Positions 41,453-52,094 of a stretch of 64,000 bases of DNA are shown piece after piece; the stretch's first letter is position 1, and each line of letters begins with the position of its first letter. Position numbers and translations under genes: made by a program. The DNA comes from Nostocoides_A vanveenii (GTDB taxonomy: Bacteria; Actinomycetota; Actinomycetes; Actinomycetales; Dermatophilaceae). The stretch lies in assembly GCF_039531165.1 (NCBI RefSeq), contig NZ_BAAAPN010000029.1, positions 1 to 64,000 on the forward strand, in the 5' to 3' direction. Below the pieces are notes generated by a model. That model had not been told where the DNA came from. It searched no databases and was given only the letters and a program-made list of their open reading frames with translations.

Positions 41453-42128
41453 TACCTCTCGGCTCCGAGTGGTCGGCGCGTCAGTCCGTCGGTGGACAGC
41501 AGGCGCACACCACGCATCCGGCGTCGTGCGCCGGTCGACCGCTCGGCGAGGGCACGCGCCTGGTGTCGGTGGCCGTACAACTCATAGGCCACGACGACCA
41601 GGGCAGGCGCGAAACACAACACGATCAGCGCGACCGAGATCGGCACGTGGGCTGTCGCCATCCAGACTGACGTGAGGATCACCAGGCAGGTTGCCGTCAC
41701 GGTGATTGGGTGGACCTTGTCCGGCGAGCGGAACAGGAAAGCCCAGAGCGAGAACAGCGTGATGACGAAAACGAGCACCGGGATCGCGACTGCCAGCACC
41801 GCACCGGTTTCCCCGATGAGGCGATAGGGCCAGTCGTCGGTGTGGTGGGCCGAGGCGAACCAACTGAAGTTGATCCACGCCCAGGTGATCCCGAAGATGG
41901 CAAAGCAGAACCCCGCGACCCCCGCCCACGTATGCCCGGCCGCCACCAGGTGCGCCATCTCGTTGCCGGCGTTGCCGAAGGCACCACGAAGGTCAGGTCG
42001 AAGAGCAGCTCCAACGGCGTCGCCGCTCGCCCCTTCTCCTCCGGGTCGCGCCCGGTCATCTGCCTTATGCCGTGCGCCACCGTGCTCGCGCTTCGCTCGG
42101 CGGGCGTGATCTGCGTGGGTGGGGTCAT
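41452..42128 (-). pseudogene. Low temperature requirement A (LtrA) family remnant, frameshifted and shortened
   Basis: The N-terminus has LELLFDLTFVV, then continues in another frame as AFGNAGNEMAHLVAAGHTWAG and WAWINFSWFASAHHTDDWPY, the LtrA signature. The switch is at about 41984, where a single G is missing after GTGGTG. The total would be about 225 residues, against roughly 350-400 in intact LtrA proteins. The C-terminal helices ending VVAYELYGHRHQAR resemble the family's C-terminus, so the middle appears deleted. It overlaps the EEP gene start. Confidence 0.7.
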
Positions 42129-42243
42129 CGTGTCCTCACGTTGGTTGCAGTCGCCGGCATTCTAGCCGATCGTTCCGGTATGCCGTTCGGCCGGTGTGAC
42201 GTGAGCTACCCGCGGCCGTGAGTGGGCAGGGAGCGTGCCTACG

Positions 42244-43122
42244 ATGCCCGGCGTGTCTGCTGAAACGTCCTCCGTCGAAACCGGGCCAACACCTACCGCG
42301 CCCGCAACCCCTGGGGGCGCACCAGGTGCTCCAGTCCTCACCTGTGAGATCGCGGACCGGGTCGCGTACGTTCGGCTCAACCGACCGGACAAGCGCAATG
42401 CCCTGTCCACCGAGTTGCTGCACGAGTTGCAGCACACCGCCCACCGGCTGGCGAAGGATCGAACATTGCGCGCCGTCGTCCTGGCCGGCACCGGCAAGGC
42501 GTTCTGCGCCGGCATCGACCTGAGCGTCCTCGCCGATGCCAAGGGCAGCTTTGTCAAGGGGTTCCTGCCGCGGCCGTGGCGGGGCACGAACCTCTTTCAG
42601 GAGGCCTGCTGGGCCTGGCGCCGGATCCCTGTCCCGGTGATCGCGGTCGTCCACGGCACCTGCTTCGGCGCGGGGATCCAACTCGCGCTGGCCGCGGATT
42701 TCCGGTTCACCACGCCGGACGCGCAGTGGTCGGTCATGGAGAGCAAGTGGGGTCTGGTCCCCGATATGTCCGGCGTGCACGCCCTCTCGCAACTCATACC
42801 CATCGATATCGCCAAGCGGCTGTCGATGACCGGCGAAATCATCTCGGGGGAGCGGGCCGCCCAACTAGGTCTGGCGACGGCGGTGGCGAGCGATCCGCAT
42901 ACGGCCGCGGGCGAGTTGCTCGATGCGATCCTTGTGCGCTCGCCCGACTCGGTGGCCGCGAGCAAGCGGATCTTCGACGACACCTGGCACGCCGGCGCCC
43001 GCCGCACCTTCGCCCGGGAGCGCGCCGAGCAGGCCCGCCTACTCTTCGCGCGCAACACCGCGATCGCCCGCAAGGTGGCGACCGGCGCGGCCAAGCCGGA
43101 CTACGCCCCGCGCCCCCGCTGA
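42244..43122 (+). CDS. Enoyl-CoA hydratase/isomerase (crotonase) family protein
   Basis: A 292-residue crotonase. The CoA/oxyanion motifs are NRPDKRNALS, AFCAGIDLSVLAD and HGTCFGAGIQLALAADFR. The acidic residues in MESKWGLVPDMSG lie where dienoyl-CoA isomerases (ECH1 type) have their catalytic Glu and Asp, so isomerase activity is as likely as hydratase. The N-terminal ~30 residues are Pro/Thr/Ala-rich. Start is uncertain among GTG 42235, ATG 42244 and GTG 42253. Confidence 0.87.
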   Translation: MPGVSAETSSVETGPTPTAPATPGGAPGAPVLTCEIADRVAYVRLNRPDKRNALSTELLHELQHTAHRLAKDRTLRAVVLAGTGKAFCAGIDLSVLADAKGSFVKGFLPRPWRGTNLFQEACWAWRRIPVPVIAVVHGTCFGAGIQLALAADFRFTTPDAQWSVMESKWGLVPDMSGVHALSQLIPIDIAKRLSMTGEIISGERAAQLGLATAVASDPHTAAGELLDAILVRSPDSVAASKRIFDDTWHAGARRTFARERAEQARLLFARNTAIARKVATGAAKPDYAPRPR

Positions 43123-43160
43123 CTGGTCGCCGGGTGCTCAACCAGGGCCGACTCAGCACA

Positions 43161-43228
43161 CGTGAGGTGACGTCCAGCAGGGTCTACCCTGCTTGAGGTG
43201 ACCTAATCCCTGCCAGCAGAGGTTAGGT
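43161..43228. repeat. Palindromic repeat element, copy 2
   Basis: Carries the same core AGCAGGGTCTACCCTGCT (43176-43193), the ACCTAA at the same offset and AGCAGAGGTTAGGT (43215-43228) as the copy at 40381-40461. The outer arms are not complementary here (GAGGTGAC on both sides, partly direct), so only the inner 18 bp form a perfect hairpin. It lies between two plus-strand genes, 30 bp before nadE. Confidence 0.78.
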
Positions 43229-43257
43229 TCGGGGGCGCCGCGCCTAGGATCGCGGCT

Positions 43258-45297
<2,040 letters not shown>

Positions 45298-45302
45298 CGC
45301 GC

Positions 45303-45728
45303 CTACTGCGAGCGCATGTGCGCCCATGGCTTGTGGAGCGCGAAACGGCGTCCACTCATTTCGCTGACCGTGATAGCGACAACGACGAGCTTCGTGGTCG
45401 CGACCCACGGACGCAGCGGCAGGTGGTCGACGGCGTCCGCCTCGTCGCCTTCGAGGGTCTCGGCGCTGCCGCGCAGGACGACGCTGGTGGCTTCGGTGTC
45501 GGTGAACTCGTCGGCCTCGAAGGCGACGTCATTGTTCATGGTGACCCCGAGCAGCTTGTTGCCCTCGGCGGTGCGGAAGATCAGGCGCTGGCCGTCCACG
45601 ACATAGTTGACCGGGGTGATGTGGACCTCGCCAGCTAGGTGGAAGGCGAGCCGACCGAACTCGTGCTGCCCCAGGAAGTCCCAGCATTGGTCCTGGGTCA
45701 GATCCGTGACGGGGTTGTCGTCGAGCAT
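45303..45728 (-). CDS. Pyridoxamine 5'-phosphate oxidase-fold (PPOX) family protein
   Basis: A 141-residue split-barrel flavin-binding protein: LGQHEFGRLAFHLAGEVHITPVNYVVDGQRLIFRTAEGNKL, then a Trp/Lys-rich C-terminus. Such small proteins bind FMN or F420 in actinobacteria and act on varied substrates; the reaction cannot be told from sequence. Likely the last gene after the DUF2993 gene on this strand. Confidence 0.88.
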   Translation of the reverse strand: MLDDNPVTDLTQDQCWDFLGQHEFGRLAFHLAGEVHITPVNYVVDGQRLIFRTAEGNKLLGVTMNNDVAFEADEFTDTEATSVVLRGSAETLEGDEADAVDHLPLRPWVATTKLVVVAITVSEMSGRRFALHKPWAHMRSQ

Positions 45729-45815
45729 GTCTCCTCCTGGTCAGCGATTCGTCGGCCGGTGCGTCTCCCACGCTAGTCCCTCGCGGCGAGGCGTCCCAAG
45801 CTGGGCGACGTGCGG

Positions 45816-46487
45816 TCAACTGCTGCTGCCGGCGATTGTGACATCGGTGCCTTTCAGCGTGGCCCGAAAGCCATTGGGCCCCACGGTGACTGCGGTCAAG
45901 CGCAGCCCGGGCGGCAGACCCTGAACACTCTGGCGCACCGTCACCAACTCGCGGACCACACCGCTGAGCGCGTCATTGATCACGCCGGGCATGCCGATAT
46001 CAATGGTCTGCGGCACGATCACCAGATCGCCACCCTCCGCGCTGACTTTGCCGGTGGCCCGGATCGTCAGATCCTGGCCGAGGACAGTGGCCGTGCGCGC
46101 AACTGCCGCCAGTCCGCCGCCGGCGTCGTAGAGGCGCACATCATGGCCGACCTGCTCGGCGGCCACGGCGAACGGCAAAGTGGCGACGAGCGTCACCGCG
46201 CCCACGCGCAAGCCGGCCTTGGTGACGCGCACATTGGTCCCGGTGGCGTGCACATCGCGCAGCGGGCCGTCCGGCGTCACCAGCGCCGACGACGTCAGGT
46301 CGACATCGCCGAGCCAGGTCTCGTCCGGGGAGAGATCGGTCGGTGGCTCACTTGGGCTCACCCCCGGCCCCATCGGGGCGGCGTGCGGGGTCGTCGAGCC
46401 GACCGAACCGAGTCGGCTCGCGGCGACGAAGCCGAAGACGACGACCAGCACGAGCATGGTCGCCATCCCGGCTAGAAACCGCTTCAT
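45816..46487 (-). CDS. DUF2993 (LmeA-like) secreted or membrane-anchored protein
   Basis: A 223-residue protein. An N-terminal hydrophobic segment (~5-25) is followed by a Pro-rich spacer and a DUF2993 domain. DUF2993 proteins include mycobacterial LmeA, a periplasmic lipid-binding protein involved in lipomannan elongation. No lipobox is evident, so a signal anchor or signal peptide is likely. It lies 12 bp downstream of the saccharopine-dehydrogenase-like gene and is probably co-transcribed with it. Confidence 0.82.
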   Translation of the reverse strand: MKRFLAGMATMLVLVVVFGFVAASRLGSVGSTTPHAAPMGPGVSPSEPPTDLSPDETWLGDVDLTSSALVTPDGPLRDVHATGTNVRVTKAGLRVGAVTLVATLPFAVAAEQVGHDVRLYDAGGGLAAVARTATVLGQDLTIRATGKVSAEGGDLVIVPQTIDIGMPGVINDALSGVVRELVTVRQSVQGLPPGLRLTAVTVGPNGFRATLKGTDVTIAGSSS

Positions 46488-46499
46488 TGCCGTATGCCG

Positions 46500-47855
46500 T
46501 CAGCTCGCGTCCGCGCGCGCGTCACCGGCCGTGGTGGCGTCTGTTGTCGTCGCGTCTGCGCTCGTCGCGTCGGTCTCGGCGGGGTCGAGACGCTCGGTGG
46601 TGAGCGTGAAGCCCTGGATGCGCAAGCGCTCGGCGAGGACATCGCCCATGGCGGTTGCCGGAGTCAGCACGCCCGCGCGGTCGGGCAGGGTGTCGAGAGC
46701 CAGGCACAGCGCGGACTGACCGAGCATGATCGCCGTGCCCGAATAGCCGGGGTCCGCCTTCGCGGCGACCGTCGTGCGATAGCGCGCGCCCGTGGTGGTG
46801 GTCGATTCGATCTCCATGCGGAACCGGCCACGGCCCTGCGCCTCGACGCTCGGGCCCTCGCCCGGCTTGGGGAGCACCCGGTCGAGAATCGTCCGCGTAG
46901 GCCCGAACGACATCCCGCCGGCGACGCCGAGCAGGCCCGCGGTAAAGGCTCCGGCCATTGCCGGGGCCATGACGGAAGTGCCGAAATCCATGACCTCCTG
47001 ATAACGGAAGCCACGGCCGTAGGCATGGCCGAGCAAGGCATTGCTGCGTCGCACGATCCGGGTGTTGAAGGAGGCCATGACGAAGGGTCCGGTCCAGTGC
47101 CCGTCGGCCGTCCGGCGCACGGGCAAGGCGCCTGCAACGCCCTTGAGAACGTCGATCGGTGAACTGGCCTTGGCGCGCTTCGACCCGCCGCGCGAGGGTT
47201 CGGCGCCACGGTCGGGGCTTAGGCCGTAAGGGTCGGCGACGATCTTGCGGTCGCTGGCGTTCGCGGCGCTCTCGATGGCCTGCGTTCGCATCGAGTCGAT
47301 CGTGCCGCCGCTGAATCCACCACGCAGTTGACGCACGTAGTTGACGGTCTGGCCCAACTCGCCCTGCCCGTCGGCGGCCGCGCGCTCCGCGGTCAGGAGT
47401 ACACCCAGGTCGGACGGGATGGAATCGAAACCGCAGGCGTGCACGACCTTGGCACCACTGGAGCGGGCTAAGTCGTCGACGCCGTCCGCGCTGCGGCGCA
47501 CGAAGAGCACCTCACCGGTCAGGTCGGCATAGTGCGTGCCCGCCTCGGCGCACGCTCGGACCAAGGGCATGCCGTATTTGGCGTAGGGACCCACGGTGGT
47601 CACGACGACCTTGGTGCTGGCCGCGAGGCCCGCCATCGCCGCATCGTCTCCGGCGTCGGCAACGACGATCGCCCACTGCGCAGCCTCAGGGCCGAGTCCG
47701 CTTCGGACGGATTCGAGCTTGTCGCGACTGCGTCCAGCGAGCGCGATGCGCACCTCGGGTGGTGCGGTCTTGGCCAGATGACCCGCGGTCAGTTTGCCGA
47801 CGAAGCCAGTGGCCCCGAAGAGAACGATGTCGTAGGTGCGTGCGTCTGCCGTCAT
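46500..47855 (-). CDS. Saccharopine dehydrogenase-like / trans-acting enoyl reductase family protein
   Basis: A 451-residue protein starting MTADARTYDIVLFGATGFVG, a Rossmann GATGxxG cofactor site. It continues with LAGRSRDKLESV, VVTTVGPYAKYGMPLVRACA and VVHACGFDSIPSDLG, the family pattern shared with mycobacterial trans-acting enoyl reductases that act in lipid synthesis. The last ~25 residues are an Ala/Asp/Thr repeat (ATSADATTTDATTAGDARAD). The frame is open much further upstream, but that part is low-complexity Arg/His/Pro sequence antisense to the repeat peptide gene. Confidence 0.88.
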   Translation of the reverse strand: MTADARTYDIVLFGATGFVGKLTAGHLAKTAPPEVRIALAGRSRDKLESVRSGLGPEAAQWAIVVADAGDDAAMAGLAASTKVVVTTVGPYAKYGMPLVRACAEAGTHYADLTGEVLFVRRSADGVDDLARSSGAKVVHACGFDSIPSDLGVLLTAERAAADGQGELGQTVNYVRQLRGGFSGGTIDSMRTQAIESAANASDRKIVADPYGLSPDRGAEPSRGGSKRAKASSPIDVLKGVAGALPVRRTADGHWTGPFVMASFNTRIVRRSNALLGHAYGRGFRYQEVMDFGTSVMAPAMAGAFTAGLLGVAGGMSFGPTRTILDRVLPKPGEGPSVEAQGRGRFRMEIESTTTTGARYRTTVAAKADPGYSGTAIMLGQSALCLALDTLPDRAGVLTPATAMGDVLAERLRIQGFTLTTERLDPAETDATSADATTTDATTAGDARADAS

Positions 47856-48010
47856 GGCGCGAAGTCTAGGTCGGGCCACCGACAGGGCTCCCGGCCTGGG
47901 CATTGTCTCGATTGCCCAGCGCCTTATCCGCCGCATCGATCGCCGGGCCGGTAGACATTGAGGTGCGCCGCGGGCGCGAGCACGATCCCACCCAATGAAG
48001 GGAGCAGACG

Positions 48011-48301
48011 ATGAGCAGTGCACCGGGCGAGGGCACGGATGTGCCTCTGGAGACCATGGAAGAGGAGTCGCCGGCAGTGGCCGGTCTGAGCGCCGACGGT
48101 GGCGCCGGTGTCGGTGGTGACGGCGGGGCTGACGGCGGCGCGGATGGTGGTGCCGACGGCGGCGCGGACGGCGGGGCTGACGGCGGGGCTGACTTCGGAG
48201 CCGATGGCGGGGCTGATGGCGGTGGCGATGGCCGTGCTGACGGCGGTGCGGATGGTGGTGCCGACGGCGGCGCGGATGGTGGCGCGGACGGCGGAGCCTG
48301 A
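48011..48301 (+). CDS. Small Gly-Gly-Ala-Asp repeat peptide (96 residues)
   Basis: An acidic N-terminal ~30 residues (MSSAPGEGTDVPLETMEEES) precede about fourteen tetrapeptide units, mostly GGAD with FGAD, GGGD and GRAD variants, ending GGA. Codons for the same residues vary between units (for example GGC-GGG-GCT-GAC and GGT-GGT-GCC-GAC), so the protein repeat seems conserved beyond simple DNA slippage. GGGAGCAG lies upstream of the ATG. A JmjC-type oxygenase gene follows 38 bp later. The layout of an acidic leader and repeated core recalls precursor peptides, but no such family is recognised. Confidence 0.7.
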   Translation: MSSAPGEGTDVPLETMEEESPAVAGLSADGGAGVGGDGGADGGADGGADGGADGGADGGADFGADGGADGGGDGRADGGADGGADGGADGGADGGA

Positions 48302-48339
48302 ACGGCATACGGCAAGGCGCGTCCGATCGTGACGACGAC

Positions 48340-49590
48340 GTGACCGACTTCGCAATGACCGGCGGGACGGCGGGCAACCGCCGTCCCGCTCTGGCGCGCC
48401 TATTGGCGATCAGCACCGACGAATTCGCCGAGAAGTACTGGGGAAGCGCCCCGAAGCTGTCGACGGCCGCCGAGCTCGGCGCGGCCTTCGACGATCTGTT
48501 CAGCAATGACGCCGCCGACGAACTCATGGCAAAGCGCGGTCTACGGACGCCCTTCCTGCGTGTTGCCAAGGACGGCCGCACGCTCGGCGACGCCGAGTTC
48601 ACAGCACCGGGCGGGGTCGGCGCTGCCATCCGTGATCAGCTCAGCGACGATCGCCTGTTGCGGCTGTTCGCCGACGGGTCGACGCTCGTCCTGCAAGGCC
48701 TGCACCGTACGTGGGGGCCGCTCATCGACTTCGCCGGTCAGCTCGGCACCGATCTCGGGCACCCGGTCCAGGTCAACGCCTATGTCACGCCGGCGCAGAG
48801 CACGGGCTTCAGCTCGCATTACGACGTCCACGACGTCTTCGTCATTCAGATCGCCGGCCAGAAGCGGTGGCAGATCAGGCAGCCCGTCCTCAGCATGCCG
48901 CTGCGCACCCAGCCGTGGGAGCAGCGTCGCGCTGCCGTCGCCGAGGCCGGGCAGGAGAAGCCGCTCCTGGAGGTGACGATGTCGCCGGGAGATGTGCTCT
49001 ATCTGCCCCGCGGCTATCTCCATGCCGCGACCGCGCTGGGCGAGATCAGCACGCACGTGACCATCGGCATCCACGCCTGGACGCGTCACCACCTGCTCGA
49101 ACGACTGATCACGTATGCCGTGGCTCGCCTCGCGGACGACCCGGAAGTCCGCCGCTCCTTGCCGATCTCGGCCGACGCAGGCCACGCCGACCGCGTGCCC
49201 GCGTCCGACTTCGAGTCCGTCCGCGAGCGACTGATCGCCGTTCTCGCCGGCGCTACGCCGGCCGATGTTCTGCCGCAGACCGAACTCGCGCACCGGGCTG
49301 CGCAGCGCGCCGCTCCGGTGGCGCCCATCGCGAGCGTGGTGGCCGCGGGTGCCCTCGGCCCCGACGACATCCTTACGCTGCGTCCGCATCTCGCCGCCGT
49401 GCTGACCGAGCCGAATGCGGACGGGGCCGCCGAAGTTGTCAGCCGCGCCGGCCAGTTCGCCGTCGCCGCCGGCGAACTTGCTGGTGTCGAGCAGTTGCTG
49501 GCCGGCGGCACAATCGCCGTGCGGGAGAGCGGGATCGACCTGGCCCGCCGCCTGGTGCTCGGCGGGATCGCGACCGTCGTTCGACGCTAG
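48340..49590 (+). CDS. JmjC/cupin-type Fe(II)/2-oxoglutarate oxygenase (ROXA-like)
   Basis: A 416-residue protein. The double-stranded beta-helix core contains NAYVTPAQSTGFSSHYDVHD and AGQKRW, with iron ligands H160, D162 and H228 (YLPRGYLHAA). This is the pattern of ribosomal oxygenases such as YcfD, which hydroxylates an Arg of ribosomal protein L16. A C-terminal helical region (~260-410) would serve dimerisation and winged-helix roles as in ROX proteins. The start is GTG 48340 or ATG 48355; neither has a strong ribosome-binding site. Probably co-transcribed with the GGAD peptide gene. Confidence 0.85.
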   Translation: MTDFAMTGGTAGNRRPALARLLAISTDEFAEKYWGSAPKLSTAAELGAAFDDLFSNDAADELMAKRGLRTPFLRVAKDGRTLGDAEFTAPGGVGAAIRDQLSDDRLLRLFADGSTLVLQGLHRTWGPLIDFAGQLGTDLGHPVQVNAYVTPAQSTGFSSHYDVHDVFVIQIAGQKRWQIRQPVLSMPLRTQPWEQRRAAVAEAGQEKPLLEVTMSPGDVLYLPRGYLHAATALGEISTHVTIGIHAWTRHHLLERLITYAVARLADDPEVRRSLPISADAGHADRVPASDFESVRERLIAVLAGATPADVLPQTELAHRAAQRAAPVAPIASVVAAGALGPDDILTLRPHLAAVLTEPNADGAAEVVSRAGQFAVAAGELAGVEQLLAGGTIAVRESGIDLARRLVLGGIATVVRR

Positions 49591-49763
49591 CTCGACACCA
49601 CCCAGGGCTGAAGCTTCACCGTCGAGCGCGCACCTACCGCGCATCGGGAGTGCACTCGGACACCGAAATCGCCCAGGAGCCCCAACACGCGGAGGCCGAA
49701 TGCCCGGAGCCGCTCGATGGCTGTCGACGGGGGCAAGGGCTAAGGCCGGGATAGCCTCACGGG

Positions 49764-50927
49764 ATGAGCGCGAGGACGACATCTCCGGGGCCCGGGGATC
49801 GTCGCGAACCCTGCTCAAACGGCGCCCGCCGGCGCCCCGACCCGTTGATCGCCTCAGCCCCCCCGACCCAGCGCTGGCTGCTGCTGGAGGTCCCGGCCGC
49901 CTGGTCGGAGAAGGTCCTCAACTCCCGCGACATCCGTGGTGCCCGCGAAACGCTGGCCGGGATTGTGGAGCGCCGGCACGGGCGGGTGCTCTTCGTGCGA
50001 CGGCCCGGCCGGCGACCAACCGGCGCCAACGCCTCGGAGGGACCTGCCGGCACAGTGGGGGTCGATCTCGCGAGTGGGTCGCGCATGTCAACCGGCGCCA
50101 ACGTCCGGGAGGGAACTGCCGGAACAGGGACCTTGGACGGACCATCCGGGGCCATCGCCCCGGACGGACCTGCGGGCGCCGGCCATGCCACCGAGGCGGG
50201 CGAGCGCACGTGGGTCGTCGTCGACGCGGCGACCGGGACCGAGTCGGCCGGTCACTGGACTTCGGCCGATGGCAGCCGGCCCGCCGACCTGAAGGACGCG
50301 ATCGCCGCCTTCGATAGCGACGGGCCGCTGGCCCTGCCGGCGACCACCCGCCTGCTGGTGTGCACGCACGGCACGCACGATCAATGTTGCGCCGTCCGCG
50401 GCCGACCGGTTGCCGCCGCCTTGGCGACCGAATGGCCCGAACTGGTCTGGGAATGCAGCCACCTCGGTGGGGATCGCTTCAGCGGCAATCTGATCGTCCT
50501 GCCGACCGGCACCTACCTCGGCCATCTCGACGCGGCCTCGGCCAATGCCGTCGCCCGTGAAGAACTGGCGGGACGCACCCCGCCGGAGCACCTACGGGGG
50601 GTCGCGACCCAATCCCCAGTGGTCCAGGCGGCGGTCACCGAAGTGCTGCGCGTCTTCGGCCCGTATGCCGCCCACCTCCTGCGCGGCCGCGTCGTGCCCC
50701 CGGCAGCCTCCGCTCCCAGCACCGACAACCTCGCCTCGGACGAGGTCGAGGTGCTCGTCACTGGCCACCCACGCGCCGAACGGGTGCGCGTCCGGGTCAC
50801 GCGCGTCGTGCTCCCGCCGGCGCGACGCGCGTGTCTGGCCGACATCGAGAAGGTCGCGATCACGCATACGGCCATGCTTGCGGACGGCACCGACAACTCT
50901 CTCCCCACCGATCCCCTGGAGCGCTGA
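49764..50927 (+). CDS. Sucrase/ferredoxin-like (thioredoxin-like ferredoxin fold) protein
   Basis: A 387-residue protein. The C-terminal thioredoxin-like [2Fe-2S] region has LVCTHGTHDQCCAVRGRPVA and WECSHLGGDRFSGNLIVLP. The N-terminal part (WLLLEVPAAWSEKVLNSRDI) is also typical. Residues ~84-140 are a Gly/Ala/Thr-rich insertion containing an in-frame 72-bp direct repeat (starts 50017 and 50089). The family includes electron-transfer proteins of uncertain role. The stop shares a base with the DUF1345 start. Confidence 0.85.
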   Translation: MSARTTSPGPGDRREPCSNGARRRPDPLIASAPPTQRWLLLEVPAAWSEKVLNSRDIRGARETLAGIVERRHGRVLFVRRPGRRPTGANASEGPAGTVGVDLASGSRMSTGANVREGTAGTGTLDGPSGAIAPDGPAGAGHATEAGERTWVVVDAATGTESAGHWTSADGSRPADLKDAIAAFDSDGPLALPATTRLLVCTHGTHDQCCAVRGRPVAAALATEWPELVWECSHLGGDRFSGNLIVLPTGTYLGHLDAASANAVAREELAGRTPPEHLRGVATQSPVVQAAVTEVLRVFGPYAAHLLRGRVVPPAASAPSTDNLASDEVEVLVTGHPRAERVRVRVTRVVLPPARRACLADIEKVAITHTAMLADGTDNSLPTDPLER

Positions 50928-51574
50928 TGACCGAGAGCGGCGACCCCCTTCCCAGCTCCGCGACCACCCGCCTGCTCGGATCACTCGTAATCGGCGTGCT
51001 CGCCGGCGCCGTCATCGGCGTCCTTTTCGACACGGCCATCGGGCTGCTGGCCGCCGTGACGGCCGGCCACGGGGCGTTCGTGGCCTGGGGGTGGGCGACG
51101 CTCTGGCCGATGGACGCCGACTTCACCCGCCGCAACACCCGCCGTGAGGACGTCCGCGCAAGCGTCGAGGAACTCATCGTGGTTGTCGCGGCCATCGGTG
51201 GGCTGGTCGCGATCGGCGTCCTGGTCCTCCTGGGCAATTCGGCCGCCGCCCAACTCGCCGCCGCGCTCGCCCTGGCCGGCGTCTTCATGGCCTGGGCCAG
51301 CCTGCACCTGATGTATTCCGCGCGCTATGCCCGCCTCTATTACGCCGACGACACCGGCTCCGGAATCGACTTCAACCAAAAGCAACCGCCCGCTTACCGC
51401 GACTTCCTCTACTTCGGCTACAACCTCGGCATGACCTATCAGGTCTCCGACACCGCGGTGACCAACCCGGCGATCCGTTCGGTGATCCTGCGCCATTGCC
51501 TGCTGTCCTATGTCTTCGGCGCCGTCGTCCTTGCCAGCACCATCAACGTCGTCGCCTCCATCGTCGCCAAATAG
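50927..51574 (+). CDS. DUF1345 membrane protein
   Basis: A 215-residue protein with about five TM helices. Diagnostic segments are AFVAWGWATLWPMDADFTRR, SLHLMYSARYARLYY and DFLYFGYNLGMTYQVSD. Function is not known; members look like small ion or metabolite channels. The start ATG overlaps the previous stop (TGATG). Confidence 0.88.
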   Translation: MTESGDPLPSSATTRLLGSLVIGVLAGAVIGVLFDTAIGLLAAVTAGHGAFVAWGWATLWPMDADFTRRNTRREDVRASVEELIVVVAAIGGLVAIGVLVLLGNSAAAQLAAALALAGVFMAWASLHLMYSARYARLYYADDTGSGIDFNQKQPPAYRDFLYFGYNLGMTYQVSDTAVTNPAIRSVILRHCLLSYVFGAVVLASTINVVASIVAK

Positions 51575-51629
51575 CGTGGCCGGGCGCGTACCGAACCACC
51601 CGGGCGGGCCGAGACGGCATAGTTGCCGT

Positions 51630-52094
51630 ATGACCGAGTTCACCGAGTCCGAGCACGACACCATCCGCTTGGGAGCCTTCGGGGCCATCGCCCTGGTCTC
51701 CAAGGCCGACCCCGGGTTTTTCTCGACCTTCAAGGAGTCGATGGCCGGATCCCAGGCCCTCGCCGCCGCCCCCGAGTCCGTGCGCGACCTCCTGCGCGGT
51801 GGGGGCTTCGTCAGCCCGCCCCGCGGCACCCCGGAGCAGGTCGACGCCGAGGTCCTGGACACCCTGCGCCAGGCGACGGCGCTGCTCGATGCCAAGGACC
51901 CGGCAGCTGCGGCCGGCTATCGCGAGGTCATCCGGGCGGCGAGCGATGCCGTCGCCAACGCCTCGAAGGGCGTCAGCGACGAGGAGCGCGCCGTGATCGC
52001 CCGGATCGAGGCCGCCCTGACCGCTGCCGTCCCCGCGGACGCTGCTGGGCCGACGGCGGACGCCGCGCTGCCGCCGGCCGATTCGCCGGCGTGA
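51630..52094 (+). CDS. Hypothetical helical protein
   Basis: A 154-residue, mostly helical soluble protein beginning MTEFTESEHDTIRLGAFGAI and containing FFSTFKESMAGSQALAAAPE. I do not recognise a family with certainty. No membrane segment or catalytic motif is seen, and the last ~20 residues are Ala/Pro-rich. The ATG at 51630 is chosen over earlier in-frame codons that lie in the DUF1345 gene. The stop overlaps the HAD gene start (GTGA), implying coupling. Confidence 0.75.
   Translation: MTEFTESEHDTIRLGAFGAIALVSKADPGFFSTFKESMAGSQALAAAPESVRDLLRGGGFVSPPRGTPEQVDAEVLDTLRQATALLDAKDPAAAAGYREVIRAASDAVANASKGVSDEERAVIARIEAALTAAVPADAAGPTADAALPPADSPA

Noticed and set aside
47856..48629. N-terminal extension of the saccharopine-dehydrogenase-like gene rich in Arg, His and Pro
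   Set aside because: It is antisense to the GGAD repeat gene and oxygenase start. The family N-terminus with GATGxxG begins at 47855.
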